Shown piece by piece: positions 45,957 to 54,228 of a DNA stretch of 56,744 nt. The stretch is from Bacteroidota bacterium (lineage in GTDB: Bacteria; Bacteroidota; Bacteroidia; Bacteroidales; VadinHA17), in the NCBI GenBank assembly GCA_011374625.1, contig DRPN01000167.1:1-56744 (forward strand), written 5' to 3'. The notes beneath the pieces are model-generated. The model ran no database searches, had not been told where the DNA came from, and saw only the letters and a list, made by a program, of their open reading frames with translations. The position numbers and the translations under genes were made by a program. The number at the start of each line of letters is the position of its first letter. Position 1 is the stretch's first letter.

Positions 45957-47078
45957 CTATATGTTATTTATCATAGTAAAAGCCTTTCTCATTCTTCGTT
46001 CAAAATGTTTCATGGAAAATTCCCTGAAGAATCTTTCCCGGGCAAGTTGACCCAGTTGCCGAGCCAGGGTAGGATGCCTGTAAAGGTAAATAATGGCCTC
46101 TGCCAGCTCCCAGGGATCGCCGGGATTCACAATCAGGGCTTCTTTCTCATGCTCCACCATTTCAGGAATCCCCCCAATACCTGTGGTAACAATGGCCAAC
46201 CCCGCCTGCATTGCTTCCAGGAGTACCAGGGGAAAGCATTCTTCGTCAAAATACGAAGGAAACACGAATAGATCATGAGAAGTATAAACTTTCACTTTTT
46301 CATTTCCGGTAACGGGTCCGTGCATTACAACCTGTTTTTCCATTCCGTTCTCAGCAATGAACTCCCAGTAAATCCTGTCCTCCTTTCCCCCACGACCCGC
46401 TCCGTATATGTGTAATTCAGCCTCCGGAATGTTTTTAATGCACATTTTCATTGCTTCCAGTAAAACCAACAGACCTTTTTCGGGGAAAAGATTTGAAAGA
46501 AAAAGCAGCCGGTATGTATTGGCCTGACGTTTTACCTCAGTTATTTCAAATGTTTCAGCCGTATTTGGTACCACAAAGGCTCCTGCCAGTTTCTTTATAT
46601 TCAATCCTGTAATCTCCCTGTCAAGCAGATCCTGCGTAACATGTATCACACAGGTATTTCTAAAAACCATCCGGTACCAGGTTTTCATAAAGGGTCTTTT
46701 GCTCCTCTCCCTGATACCCCGGTTATCAAGATGCAGCAATACCCGCACCCTGAACATTTTGATGAGGAACAGATAGACACTGTCACGTACCAGCCCGGTT
46801 CCTAACGGCATAAACGAAAAATATACAAAATCAGGTCTACGGAAAAGTAACTGATAAAACAATCTTGCCTTTACCGAAACAAAGCTGATAAATTTATGGA
46901 AATTCACCCGTCGAAGTCCCTCGATCGAACTGGAAAAATTCAACCGCACCAGACGTTTTGACAGACTCTGATTGATAATCTCACTGGTATAAACAAACTG
47001 ATTTGTCAGGCTCACTCCGTGAAATGGAGGCGGTAACTGTATCAGATACAAAACCTTATTGTTCCTGTGTTTATGCAT
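45957..47078 (-). CDS. GT4 family glycosyltransferase (first of two)
   Basis: A 373-residue GT-B enzyme. The N-terminal domain begins KVLYLIQLPPPFHGVSLTNQ, and the C-terminal domain has LLFLSNLFPEKGLLVLLEAM (nucleotide-binding start) and the donor motif EECFPLVLLEAMQAGLAIVT (the E-x7-E motif), followed by GGIPEMVEH. It should move a sugar from a nucleotide sugar to a growing glycan on the cytoplasmic face; the sugar cannot be predicted. It lies 12 bases downstream of the other GT4 gene in the same direction and six bases upstream of the sulfotransferase-like gene. Confidence 0.9.
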   Translation of the reverse strand: MHKHRNNKVLYLIQLPPPFHGVSLTNQFVYTSEIINQSLSKRLVRLNFSSSIEGLRRVNFHKFISFVSVKARLFYQLLFRRPDFVYFSFMPLGTGLVRDSVYLFLIKMFRVRVLLHLDNRGIRERSKRPFMKTWYRMVFRNTCVIHVTQDLLDREITGLNIKKLAGAFVVPNTAETFEITEVKRQANTYRLLFLSNLFPEKGLLVLLEAMKMCIKNIPEAELHIYGAGRGGKEDRIYWEFIAENGMEKQVVMHGPVTGNEKVKVYTSHDLFVFPSYFDEECFPLVLLEAMQAGLAIVTTGIGGIPEMVEHEKEALIVNPGDPWELAEAIIYLYRHPTLARQLGQLARERFFREFSMKHFERRMRKAFTMINNI

Positions 47079-47090
47079 ACATAGGTTTTA

Positions 47091-48281
47091 TCATAATGTA
47101 ACATTTTCCAGCACCCAATGAAAACTCCCCCGTTTTCGGATAATTTCTGCAGCATTTCTTCCGATTCTTTCCATTTCCTGTGGATGGCTTCCGTATTTTT
47201 CCACTAATCCCGGCAACTGGCTTGGCTCTTTATAAATGATCATATTCTGGTCATGCCGGCAGAATGATTCGTCCATGCCAGGAAATCTTCTTACAAGGGA
47301 ACAGATTCCGCACGACATGGCTTCCAGCAAGGCATTGGGAAATCCTTCCTTTCCGGCAGAATGTATGAACAGGTGGGAAGCTCTCAGGTATTCGGCAACC
47401 CGTTCCGTTTCTCCCACAAACCGGATACGTTCTCCCAGTATGGTATTACCCATTTCCACCGTATCCTGAGCCCAGTCTCGGTTATTCCGTAAAAAATGGT
47501 CTTCACCGAAACGGTATTCCCCCAGTACCATATACAGGAATGGTATTTTCACTTTGCTCAGTGCCATAATCATTTCCCGGTATCCCTTACGAGGAATCAC
47601 AAAGCCTGCTGAAACCAGCACAAGAATATCCCGGGGAATGCTCAGTTGCTGCCGCAGCAGCTTCTTCTCATCCGGATCTGCCGGTTTGTAACGGTCTGTA
47701 TCCACCCCCTGCACACCCTCCACACATTTATCTGAATTCGGGAAATATCCATGGTACGCTTCTGTAAATTGTTTGTTGATAGAAAAATACACATCAATCC
47801 CCCTGAATACAAACCGACACACCGGCCAGAATATTCTCCACTTTTTTTCCATCAGCGAATGCAGATCATCCACTCCCGGTAATAAAGGGCGGAATATCAC
47901 CCTTTTTCTCATGCACCGGCCCAACAACAGGACTGCTTCATAGGCGGGGATCCTTGTTCCATAGACCGCCAGGATATCGTTCCTGACAACATTAAAAAAA
48001 TAACCGGGTAAAATCGTAAACAAGGATAATATCTTGCTAAACAGGTTCCCGGGGAAATAGGGAATTCGTCGTACTTTTACCCCTTCCACCGTTTCTCTGC
48101 ATTTGCGCTTCATATTCCTGTTGAAACTGAGAATGGTAACCCGAAATCCATTCCCTGCAAGAAATCTGGCAAAAGAAAAGGCATTCCTTCCGCTTCCCGA
48201 AAAATCAGGATACGTATATGTAGTTATCAGAAGAATTTTCCTGTATTCCAATTCCCTTGCCATACCAGCGAATACTTCCAT
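47091..48281 (-). CDS. GT4 family glycosyltransferase (second of two)
   Basis: A 396-residue GT-B enzyme. LITTYTYPDFSGSGRNAFSF opens the N-terminal domain, with PLLPGVDDLHSLMEKKW and a possible acceptor pocket, and the C-terminal domain has LVSAGFVIPRKGYREMIMAL and the donor-binding motif KEGFPNALLEAMSCGICSLV. The start is ATG at 48281; an ATG at 48263 (residue 7) is also possible. It lies 60 bases downstream of the frameshifted deacetylase and just before the first GT4 gene, as part of the same run. Confidence 0.9.
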   Translation of the reverse strand: MEVFAGMARELEYRKILLITTYTYPDFSGSGRNAFSFARFLAGNGFRVTILSFNRNMKRKCRETVEGVKVRRIPYFPGNLFSKILSLFTILPGYFFNVVRNDILAVYGTRIPAYEAVLLLGRCMRKRVIFRPLLPGVDDLHSLMEKKWRIFWPVCRFVFRGIDVYFSINKQFTEAYHGYFPNSDKCVEGVQGVDTDRYKPADPDEKKLLRQQLSIPRDILVLVSAGFVIPRKGYREMIMALSKVKIPFLYMVLGEYRFGEDHFLRNNRDWAQDTVEMGNTILGERIRFVGETERVAEYLRASHLFIHSAGKEGFPNALLEAMSCGICSLVRRFPGMDESFCRHDQNMIIYKEPSQLPGLVEKYGSHPQEMERIGRNAAEIIRKRGSFHWVLENVTL

Positions 48282-48341
48282 TTTTCGTACGCCGGGGATT
48301 TTCTTCAGGACAGTTTCCGTTTAACCGGATGCATACACAAG

Positions 48342-48961
48342 TTATAGAAAATCGTTGCCGGAAAAATACCTTCCTGTATTTTTTATTTCCTTAAAGGTTT
48401 TTTCCAACAATTTGCGCCGCTCCGTATTTCTATATGCTGCATCGTGGAACACAAATATGCCCCCGTTTAATAAATTTGGTTTCAAATACCTCCATATTTC
48501 CCCTTCACTTGCCTGTTTTTGGAAATCATGCACCAGCAGGGTCCACATTACAATATGGTATGCCTTCCTAAGCCGGGCATACTGCCGAAGGTTCAACCTT
48601 CCATAGGGAGGTCTGAACAGATTTCCCGGGATGAGGCCCCCCCCCTCTTCACATCCTCCATATACCTGTTCACAGAAGTTTTCCATCCGTCGGGATGATT
48701 GTAAGTATGATTCCCTACCCAATGCCCTTCCTTTCTGATCCGGTGGAACAACTCCGGATGTTGTTTCACCCTTTCCCCCAGGCAGAAAAACAGTCCTTTT
48801 AACCGGTAATCTCTCAGACCGTCAAGTATCCACTCGGTAGCCACAGGCACGGGACCGTCATCAAAAGTCAGCAGTATTTCCTTCCGGTTCCCGGGAAGGT
48901 TCCACACCACTCCGGGAAAAAGCTTCCTGAACAATACCGGTGAACGGCTTATCACCCTCAA
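48342..48961 (-). pseudogene. Polysaccharide deacetylase (NodB), frameshifted in a 9-G run
   Basis: Two frames together encode one NodB-type carbohydrate deacetylase of about 205 residues. The first (48961 to about 48640) has FRKLFPGVVWNLPGNRKEIL, motif 1 LTFDDGP and motif 2 HTYNH (zinc ligands). The second (about 48640 to 48342) has motif 3 NLFRPPYGRL, WTLLVHDF and motif 5 IFVFHD. The break is at a run of nine G on the minus strand (complement of 48637-48645); seven or ten G would restore the frame, so a one-base deletion is simplest. It starts at TTG 48961, overlapping the DUF2723 stop (TTGA). It may be phase-variable, decayed or a sequencing artefact. Confidence 0.85.
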
Positions 48962-51900
48962 GGTGAGATATTATAAAGGTTTATGAAATGTTGAAACGTT
49001 TCAAGGATTTCTTTCCTTAACTGCTCATCCCCGTACTGTGTGGCAATGGATGTCAGTTGCTGTAAAATGTGCATGTCCAGCTGCAAAATATCCACCACGG
49101 AATTCTGTTTCTCCCGGTCCAGCTTAAGAATGTACCTCACTTCCTCGTCAAACATCTGCATCATCTTACGCAGCATGGCATCGGCCCTTTCTTTGTCATT
49201 CAGCTTATAGAGATTCTCAACTGTCCCCAGACTAAAATAGTCATAGGGAATTCTTTCATTTGGGAATAATTCCAGGGCTCTCTCCATAACCCTCCGTGCC
49301 GAATCCATTTTTTCCTCTTTTATTAATTCTTCCGCCAGGCGGTTAAAATGGTATCTGAAATTAGACAACATGCGGAGGTTGTTCTCATCAAGGTAAACAT
49401 CCGGATCGGTTACTCCTCCCCATCTGAATTTTTCCATGATATTCTCGTACATCACCGATGTTTCAATCCTGCCTAGTTCTGCTCCTCCTGTCTCTGTCTG
49501 AATGGGAACTACCCGGTAAGCCAGACCATCCAGTTGAAAGAATGGTTCAAGTCCCAGGTAAGAACTTCTGGGAACGGTAACGGCAAAATATACTGGTCGT
49601 TCCCACCGGTTAGTGGCCATCAGGTCAAGAATCATCAGATCATTCTTGTACAACATGTTCCTGTTGATTTCCCAGTCAAGACAGGGTAGAACCTCATCCC
49701 GGGCATCGGTTGAAACGGTCCCGTTTTGCAGCACCTTTACCGTATCCACCGGGATTCTCAACTTTCCGGTGGGAGAAAAATGCAAGCGTTCCCCACGCAT
49801 AAAGGGTGAAGGGGTTTGTGTGCGCGGATCATCACTGGCAATAAAATCGAATACCTGATGGATATCCTGGAACCCCTCAAGCCTTTCACTCTGCTGAATC
49901 AGCACAATATCACGTGTCCCTTTCCTGTATTGTTTTTCTTCAAGCGAAAAAGGTACAGGAGGAGAATCATACGCCCTGTCTTTCATCTGGGAAATATACC
50001 AGTCGGCCCCAAGGTAGCTCAGGTTCACCACCCTCACATCCGTCCGGATTCCTTCCACATCCTGAACATACCACAAGGGAAAGGTATCGTTATCCCCATT
50101 GGTAAATAATATGGCATTTTGATCGCATGAATTCAGGTAATTGGCCGCAAAATCACGCGCGCTATACCGTTTTGCCCGGTTATGGTCGTCATAGTTCTCC
50201 GAGAGCATGAGCAATGGCACCGGCAAGGGGAGGATCAGTGCCATCGCCGCAGCCGGTATTTCTTTCAAAAATTTTGATCCGAGTATATACAGATATCCCA
50301 CACTCATACCAATCCAGATCGAAAAAGCATAGAAAGAACCGGCGTAAGCATAGTCTCTTTCCCTTGGCTGATGGGGCCACTGATTCAAATAGATCACAAT
50401 AGCCACACCGGTCATCAGGAAGAGCAACATGATGACCCAGAAATCTTTTACATTCTTCCGGTAGAGGAATATCATTCCCAGAATGCCCAGCAGCAGGGGC
50501 AACATGTAATATCTGTTGCGGGCAGGATTATTCCTGTATGTTTCCGGAAGATCCTCCTGAGGTCCCAGTCTGGGATTATCAACAAAGGGAATGCCACTAA
50601 TCCAGTTTCCGTCAAGCACATTCCCGTGGCCCTGTATATCGTTTTGCCGTCCGCTGAAATTCCACATGAAGTACCTGAAATACATATGCCCCAGCTGGTA
50701 CCGGAAAAAGAACCTCAGATTTTCTCCAAAAGTAGGCTTGACGAGCATATTGTTTCCCTCGGAATAACCCTGCACGGCGATTCTATCTCCTTTGATCCTT
50801 CCCCAGTCTTTGTAATCCCGAATATGCTGGTCTTCATTTCTCGACCACATTCTGGGGAAAATGGTCACAAACCGGGGGTCGTAAACATACTTGGGATCAC
50901 GCGCTGCTATGACATACCGCCCGTCCTCCTGCACGTAGGTCGGCTTCCCTTCCTTGACATCGATAACCGGAGCATTGTAATACGGACCCTTCAACAGTGG
51001 AGATGCCTGATATTGTTCCCTGTTCAGGTATTTCAGAAGGGAAAAAACATTCTGGGGATTATTCTGATCCATAGGCGGATTGGCCGACGACCGGATAATG
51101 ATCGTGGCATAGGAAGAATATCCTATCAACACCACCGTAAAAGCCAGCAAGACAGTATTCGCCGTTATTTTTCCTTTGATATGCGTATAATACAATCCGG
51201 TTGCAATCAGAACAACTACAAGAACAAGGTAAAAAATCACACCGGAATGGTAAGGAAGGGAGAGTCCGTTGACAAACAGCAATTCAAACCAGGAAGCTAC
51301 TTTCACAAATCCCGGAATTAAAAAGTAGATCACAAAGCCCAGAATAGCCATGGATACCAGCAGGGCAATCACTATCCCATTCCGGCTTGGTTTGTATTTC
51401 CTGAAATAGTATACCAGGGCAATGGCAGGAATGGCCAGCAGGTTCAGCAGGTGAACTCCAATAGATAGCCCCATCAGATAAGCAATCAGCAAAAGCCATC
51501 TGTTGGACGATGGGTCGTCGGCTCTTTCTTCCCATTTCAGAATGGCCCAGAAAACAACGGCGGTGAAAAGTGATGAAAGGGCATATACCTCACCTTCCAC
51601 GGCAGAAAACCAGAAAGTATCTGAAAAGGTGTAGGCCAGCGAACCGATCAAACCCGATCCGAGAACAGCAATCATGTGACCGGTAGTAATTTCTCCTTTT
51701 TCTCCTTTCGTCAGCAGGCTTTTTTTCATCAGATGGGTAATCGACCAGAAAAGGAACAGAATGGTCAGGGCACTGGCCAGCGCCGACAGGGCATTGATCA
51801 TCATAGCTACCCGGGAAGGATCACCGGCAAACAGACTGAAAATCCGGCCCAGCAACAGAAAAAAGGGCGCTCCGGGTGGATGACCTACCTGCAGCTTATA

Positions 51901-52029
51901 AGCGGCTCCAATGAATTCCCCGCAGTCCCAGAAACTGGCAGTAGGCTCCATGGTGGTGAGATACAATACGGCCGCCACCGTGAAAACAAACCAACCTGTC
52001 AATGAATTGAGTAACTTGTAACGATCCAT
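48958..52029 (-). CDS. DUF2723 membrane protein, GT-C-like glycosyltransferase
   Basis: A 1023-residue protein of the DUF2723 family, resembling protein O-mannosyltransferases (GT-C fold). About 12-14 membrane helices occupy the N-terminal two thirds. The conserved FWDCGEF motif (D35, E38) in the first periplasmic loop is the likely catalytic acid. The C-terminal third is soluble and helical, TPR-like (DSARRVMERALELFPNERIP). GT-C enzymes use lipid-linked sugars and act on the periplasmic side, so it may transfer a sugar to a protein or lipid. ATG at 52029 is used; an earlier in-frame TTG (52038) is unlikely. It overlaps the deacetylase gene by four bases. Confidence 0.87.
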   Translation of the reverse strand: MDRYKLLNSLTGWFVFTVAAVLYLTTMEPTASFWDCGEFIGAAYKLQVGHPPGAPFFLLLGRIFSLFAGDPSRVAMMINALSALASALTILFLFWSITHLMKKSLLTKGEKGEITTGHMIAVLGSGLIGSLAYTFSDTFWFSAVEGEVYALSSLFTAVVFWAILKWEERADDPSSNRWLLLIAYLMGLSIGVHLLNLLAIPAIALVYYFRKYKPSRNGIVIALLVSMAILGFVIYFLIPGFVKVASWFELLFVNGLSLPYHSGVIFYLVLVVVLIATGLYYTHIKGKITANTVLLAFTVVLIGYSSYATIIIRSSANPPMDQNNPQNVFSLLKYLNREQYQASPLLKGPYYNAPVIDVKEGKPTYVQEDGRYVIAARDPKYVYDPRFVTIFPRMWSRNEDQHIRDYKDWGRIKGDRIAVQGYSEGNNMLVKPTFGENLRFFFRYQLGHMYFRYFMWNFSGRQNDIQGHGNVLDGNWISGIPFVDNPRLGPQEDLPETYRNNPARNRYYMLPLLLGILGMIFLYRKNVKDFWVIMLLFLMTGVAIVIYLNQWPHQPRERDYAYAGSFYAFSIWIGMSVGYLYILGSKFLKEIPAAAMALILPLPVPLLMLSENYDDHNRAKRYSARDFAANYLNSCDQNAILFTNGDNDTFPLWYVQDVEGIRTDVRVVNLSYLGADWYISQMKDRAYDSPPVPFSLEEKQYRKGTRDIVLIQQSERLEGFQDIHQVFDFIASDDPRTQTPSPFMRGERLHFSPTGKLRIPVDTVKVLQNGTVSTDARDEVLPCLDWEINRNMLYKNDLMILDLMATNRWERPVYFAVTVPRSSYLGLEPFFQLDGLAYRVVPIQTETGGAELGRIETSVMYENIMEKFRWGGVTDPDVYLDENNLRMLSNFRYHFNRLAEELIKEEKMDSARRVMERALELFPNERIPYDYFSLGTVENLYKLNDKERADAMLRKMMQMFDEEVRYILKLDREKQNSVVDILQLDMHILQQLTSIATQYGDEQLRKEILETFQHFINLYNISP

Positions 52030-52106
52030 TTTTTTCAATTATTCAGGAACAAAGAACGAAAAAAAAGATGAAATTGTCTCAGAAACTCATGTCTTCTTCC
52101 TTGCGA

Positions 52107-53228
52107 TTACTTACGTAGCATGGAAAAACAACCTGTATAATGCAAATAAACTCCGTGACTGAAATCTATCCCGTACCGGATATCCCAGAAAGGTTCAAAC
52201 CTTAGCGACAACCAGAGCCCTTCAAGTATTTGAAAATCTTTCTTGAGCCGGAAAATAACAAGATCCCTTTTTTTCTCCGTATATCCCTCCCTGTTCACCT
52301 TCCGGCTCACGGAAGAAAAAAGAGGATCACCAAATTCGGCATAATAAGCATCCCCTTTCCAGTATGACAAAGCACCATCAACCACCACAGTATTTACAAA
52401 GCCTTCCAGATACAGACCCCATCCTTTTCCAAAAGGATTGAGTCCCCCATCGCCGACCTGGCGGCTCAGATGCAACTGGGCTTCCACTCCCGCAGAATTT
52501 ATCCGCTCAATGTTCCGGCTGGTCAGGGTATATCCGGCTCCCGTCGCAACATTCCATAAGGTATAAACCGGCAGTTCGGAAACATCGATCTGCCCGCCAT
52601 GATGAAATGACGTAACCAGAATGGATACGTATACCCGGGAACGGTCGGTGTTCAAAGGTGACCACACCCCGTGAAAACCGCCCCATATTTTTTCCTGTTC
52701 ATCATCGTATCTTTCTATCATCTGCTCCCAGTGAATCCAGGTGTCAATGAAAAGGTTCTCTTTTTCCAAGATCGACTGCATGCCGAATTCCAGAGGATCA
52801 GTCAATGATCTTTCGAAAGAATATACCGGCTGGGGCAGGCGGTGAAAATGATTCCCCTTGATCCTGCCCAGCTGCGTTTCCAGTCCCCATTTCTTAAACC
52901 GGACGCCCACCGCAGGATAAATATCCGGATAACCCGACTTCCCAAACTCTTGTTTCACGAAAAAACCCGCATGAAGGGACACATCTTTCCCCGGAAGATA
53001 AATCCAAATGGGGGACAAATGGTTCCCTGTCAGGGTATAACCGTCGGCAAAAGGATTGAAATATTCATTGTTTCGGAAATAGAATAAATAGTTAACTCCA
53101 AGAAACAGATTCCCGGCAACGGAATCGGGAAAAGTCGGTTCGTGCAGGAATATCCGGTTATCCCACTGTGCTTTTGAGGGCACAGGCCAGAACAGTGCCA
53201 ATCCAAGGAAAACAAAAAATCTTCTCAT
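52107..53228 (-). CDS. Outer-membrane beta-barrel-like protein of unknown function
   Basis: A 373-residue protein with a signal peptide (MRRFFVFLGLALFWPVPSKAQ). The mature part is strand-rich throughout, with alternating aromatic patterns (YLFYFRNNEYFNPFADGYTL, HAGFFVKQEFGKSGYPDIYP, IRYGIDFSHGVYLHYTG), suggesting a beta-barrel of at least 16 strands. Its position among glycan genes makes a role in capsule or glycan display possible, but no Wzi- or PorP-type motif is clear. The ATG overlaps the stop of the DNA glycosylase gene by four bases (ATGA), so it is translated from the same message. Confidence 0.72.
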   Translation of the reverse strand: MRRFFVFLGLALFWPVPSKAQWDNRIFLHEPTFPDSVAGNLFLGVNYLFYFRNNEYFNPFADGYTLTGNHLSPIWIYLPGKDVSLHAGFFVKQEFGKSGYPDIYPAVGVRFKKWGLETQLGRIKGNHFHRLPQPVYSFERSLTDPLEFGMQSILEKENLFIDTWIHWEQMIERYDDEQEKIWGGFHGVWSPLNTDRSRVYVSILVTSFHHGGQIDVSELPVYTLWNVATGAGYTLTSRNIERINSAGVEAQLHLSRQVGDGGLNPFGKGWGLYLEGFVNTVVVDGALSYWKGDAYYAEFGDPLFSSVSRKVNREGYTEKKRDLVIFRLKKDFQILEGLWLSLRFEPFWDIRYGIDFSHGVYLHYTGCFSMLRK

Positions 53229-53749
53229 CCATTCGTTTTTTCAACAAAAAACCTCCAGGGCACGTTTTTCCAGTATTCACCGGCATAGTCAATTCCAATG
53301 CGGGGTGCCGTTTTAATTTCAAATGCATTGATTCCTTCCGTCAACCATATTCTTTCAGACCGGCACAAATCCTCCCCCAGAAAGGCCCTGTTAATACCCA
53401 GGCGGCGTGTCAGCCTTCCCGGTCCGCTCACTCCTTCCAATCCACGTATCAGCACGGCCTGCGGTTCGCCTGCCTTGCCCGTCACAATATTAAGCATCCA
53501 GTGAATTCCGTATATGAGGTAAATATACAACAATCCGCCCCGTTCGTACATGATCTGGTTCCGGTGAGTACGACCCTTACTGGCATGGCAGGCCAGATCT
53601 TCTTCCCCCCGGTATGCTTCCACCTCAGTGATCATAAAGTTTTCTATCCGGCCATCAGGGTATTTTCTGACAAGGAATTTCCCCGGCAGTCCGTCAGCCA
53701 CCTCCAGAACATCCCTTTCGAAAAATTCACGATCCAGTCTTTTCTTCAT
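53225..53749 (-). CDS. DNA-3-methyladenine glycosylase, AAG/MPG type
   Basis: A 174-residue alkyladenine DNA glycosylase, which removes 3-methyladenine and related bases in base excision repair. Motifs: LVRKYPDGRIENFMITEVEA, with the Glu of the EVEAY element as the catalytic residue, then YRGEEDLACHASKGRTHRNQ, the nucleotide-binding MYERGGLLYIYLIYGIHWML, and GPGRLTRRLGI. The length is a little under the usual 190-200. It is oddly placed inside the glycan gene run, five bases after guanine deaminase and overlapping the outer-membrane protein gene. Confidence 0.94.
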   Translation of the reverse strand: MKKRLDREFFERDVLEVADGLPGKFLVRKYPDGRIENFMITEVEAYRGEEDLACHASKGRTHRNQIMYERGGLLYIYLIYGIHWMLNIVTGKAGEPQAVLIRGLEGVSGPGRLTRRLGINRAFLGEDLCRSERIWLTEGINAFEIKTAPRIGIDYAGEYWKNVPWRFFVEKTNG

Positions 53750-53754
53750 CCTGT

Positions 53755-54228
53755 TCAGTATTCAATCCGTTCCTCCCAGTCCATCCAGGCCCTGAAAGCC
53801 TCTCCGGCTTCTTCCCGCATCATCTGTTCTGCCGGAATACTCCTTTTTTCCGGAGGGAGAGACATTTCCCGGTAAATGTGATTATCTCTGAAACCCGCCT
53901 TTTCCGCATCTTCCCTCGAAGCAGCATAGTAAATTTTTCTGATCCCGGCCCAGTAAATAGCCCCCAGGCACATAGGACAGGGCTCACAACTGCAATAGAT
54001 TTCGCAGTCGGTCAGTTCGGGAGAGTCTACCTCCCGGCTGGCTTTTCTGATCGCCTGAATTTCTGCATGGGCCGTGGGATCATGGGTGCTAATCACTTCG
54101 TTCACACCTGTTGAAATAATCTGTCCATCCCGAACAATAACAGCACCGAAAGGTCCTCCGTGGTTCTGCACATTCTCAACCGACAGTCTGACGGCTTCCC
54201 GCATCATTGCTTCCTTTGATTTCGCCAT
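53755..54228 (-). CDS. Guanine deaminase (cytidine deaminase fold)
   Basis: A 157-residue zinc deaminase. The zinc site is H54 in HAE (E56 the proton shuttle) with C81 and C84 in CEPCPMC. The C-terminal tail, AGFRDNHIYREM then a final aromatic-acidic end (WMDWEERIEY), resembles Bacillus-type guanine deaminase, whose swapped C-terminus reaches the partner's active site, rather than TadA. It converts guanine to xanthine, part of purine salvage or degradation. Its start overlaps the O-antigen ligase 3' end by 53 bases; an internal ATG at 54207 would shorten the overlap. Confidence 0.88.
   Translation of the reverse strand: MAKSKEAMMREAVRLSVENVQNHGGPFGAVIVRDGQIISTGVNEVISTHDPTAHAEIQAIRKASREVDSPELTDCEIYCSCEPCPMCLGAIYWAGIRKIYYAASREDAEKAGFRDNHIYREMSLPPEKRSIPAEQMMREEAGEAFRAWMDWEERIEY

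Noticed and set aside
50371-51321. A 316-codon plus-strand open frame opposite the DUF2723 gene
   Set aside because: It is a composition shadow of a membrane protein gene; the translation is rich in His, Pro and Gln with no recognisable fold.
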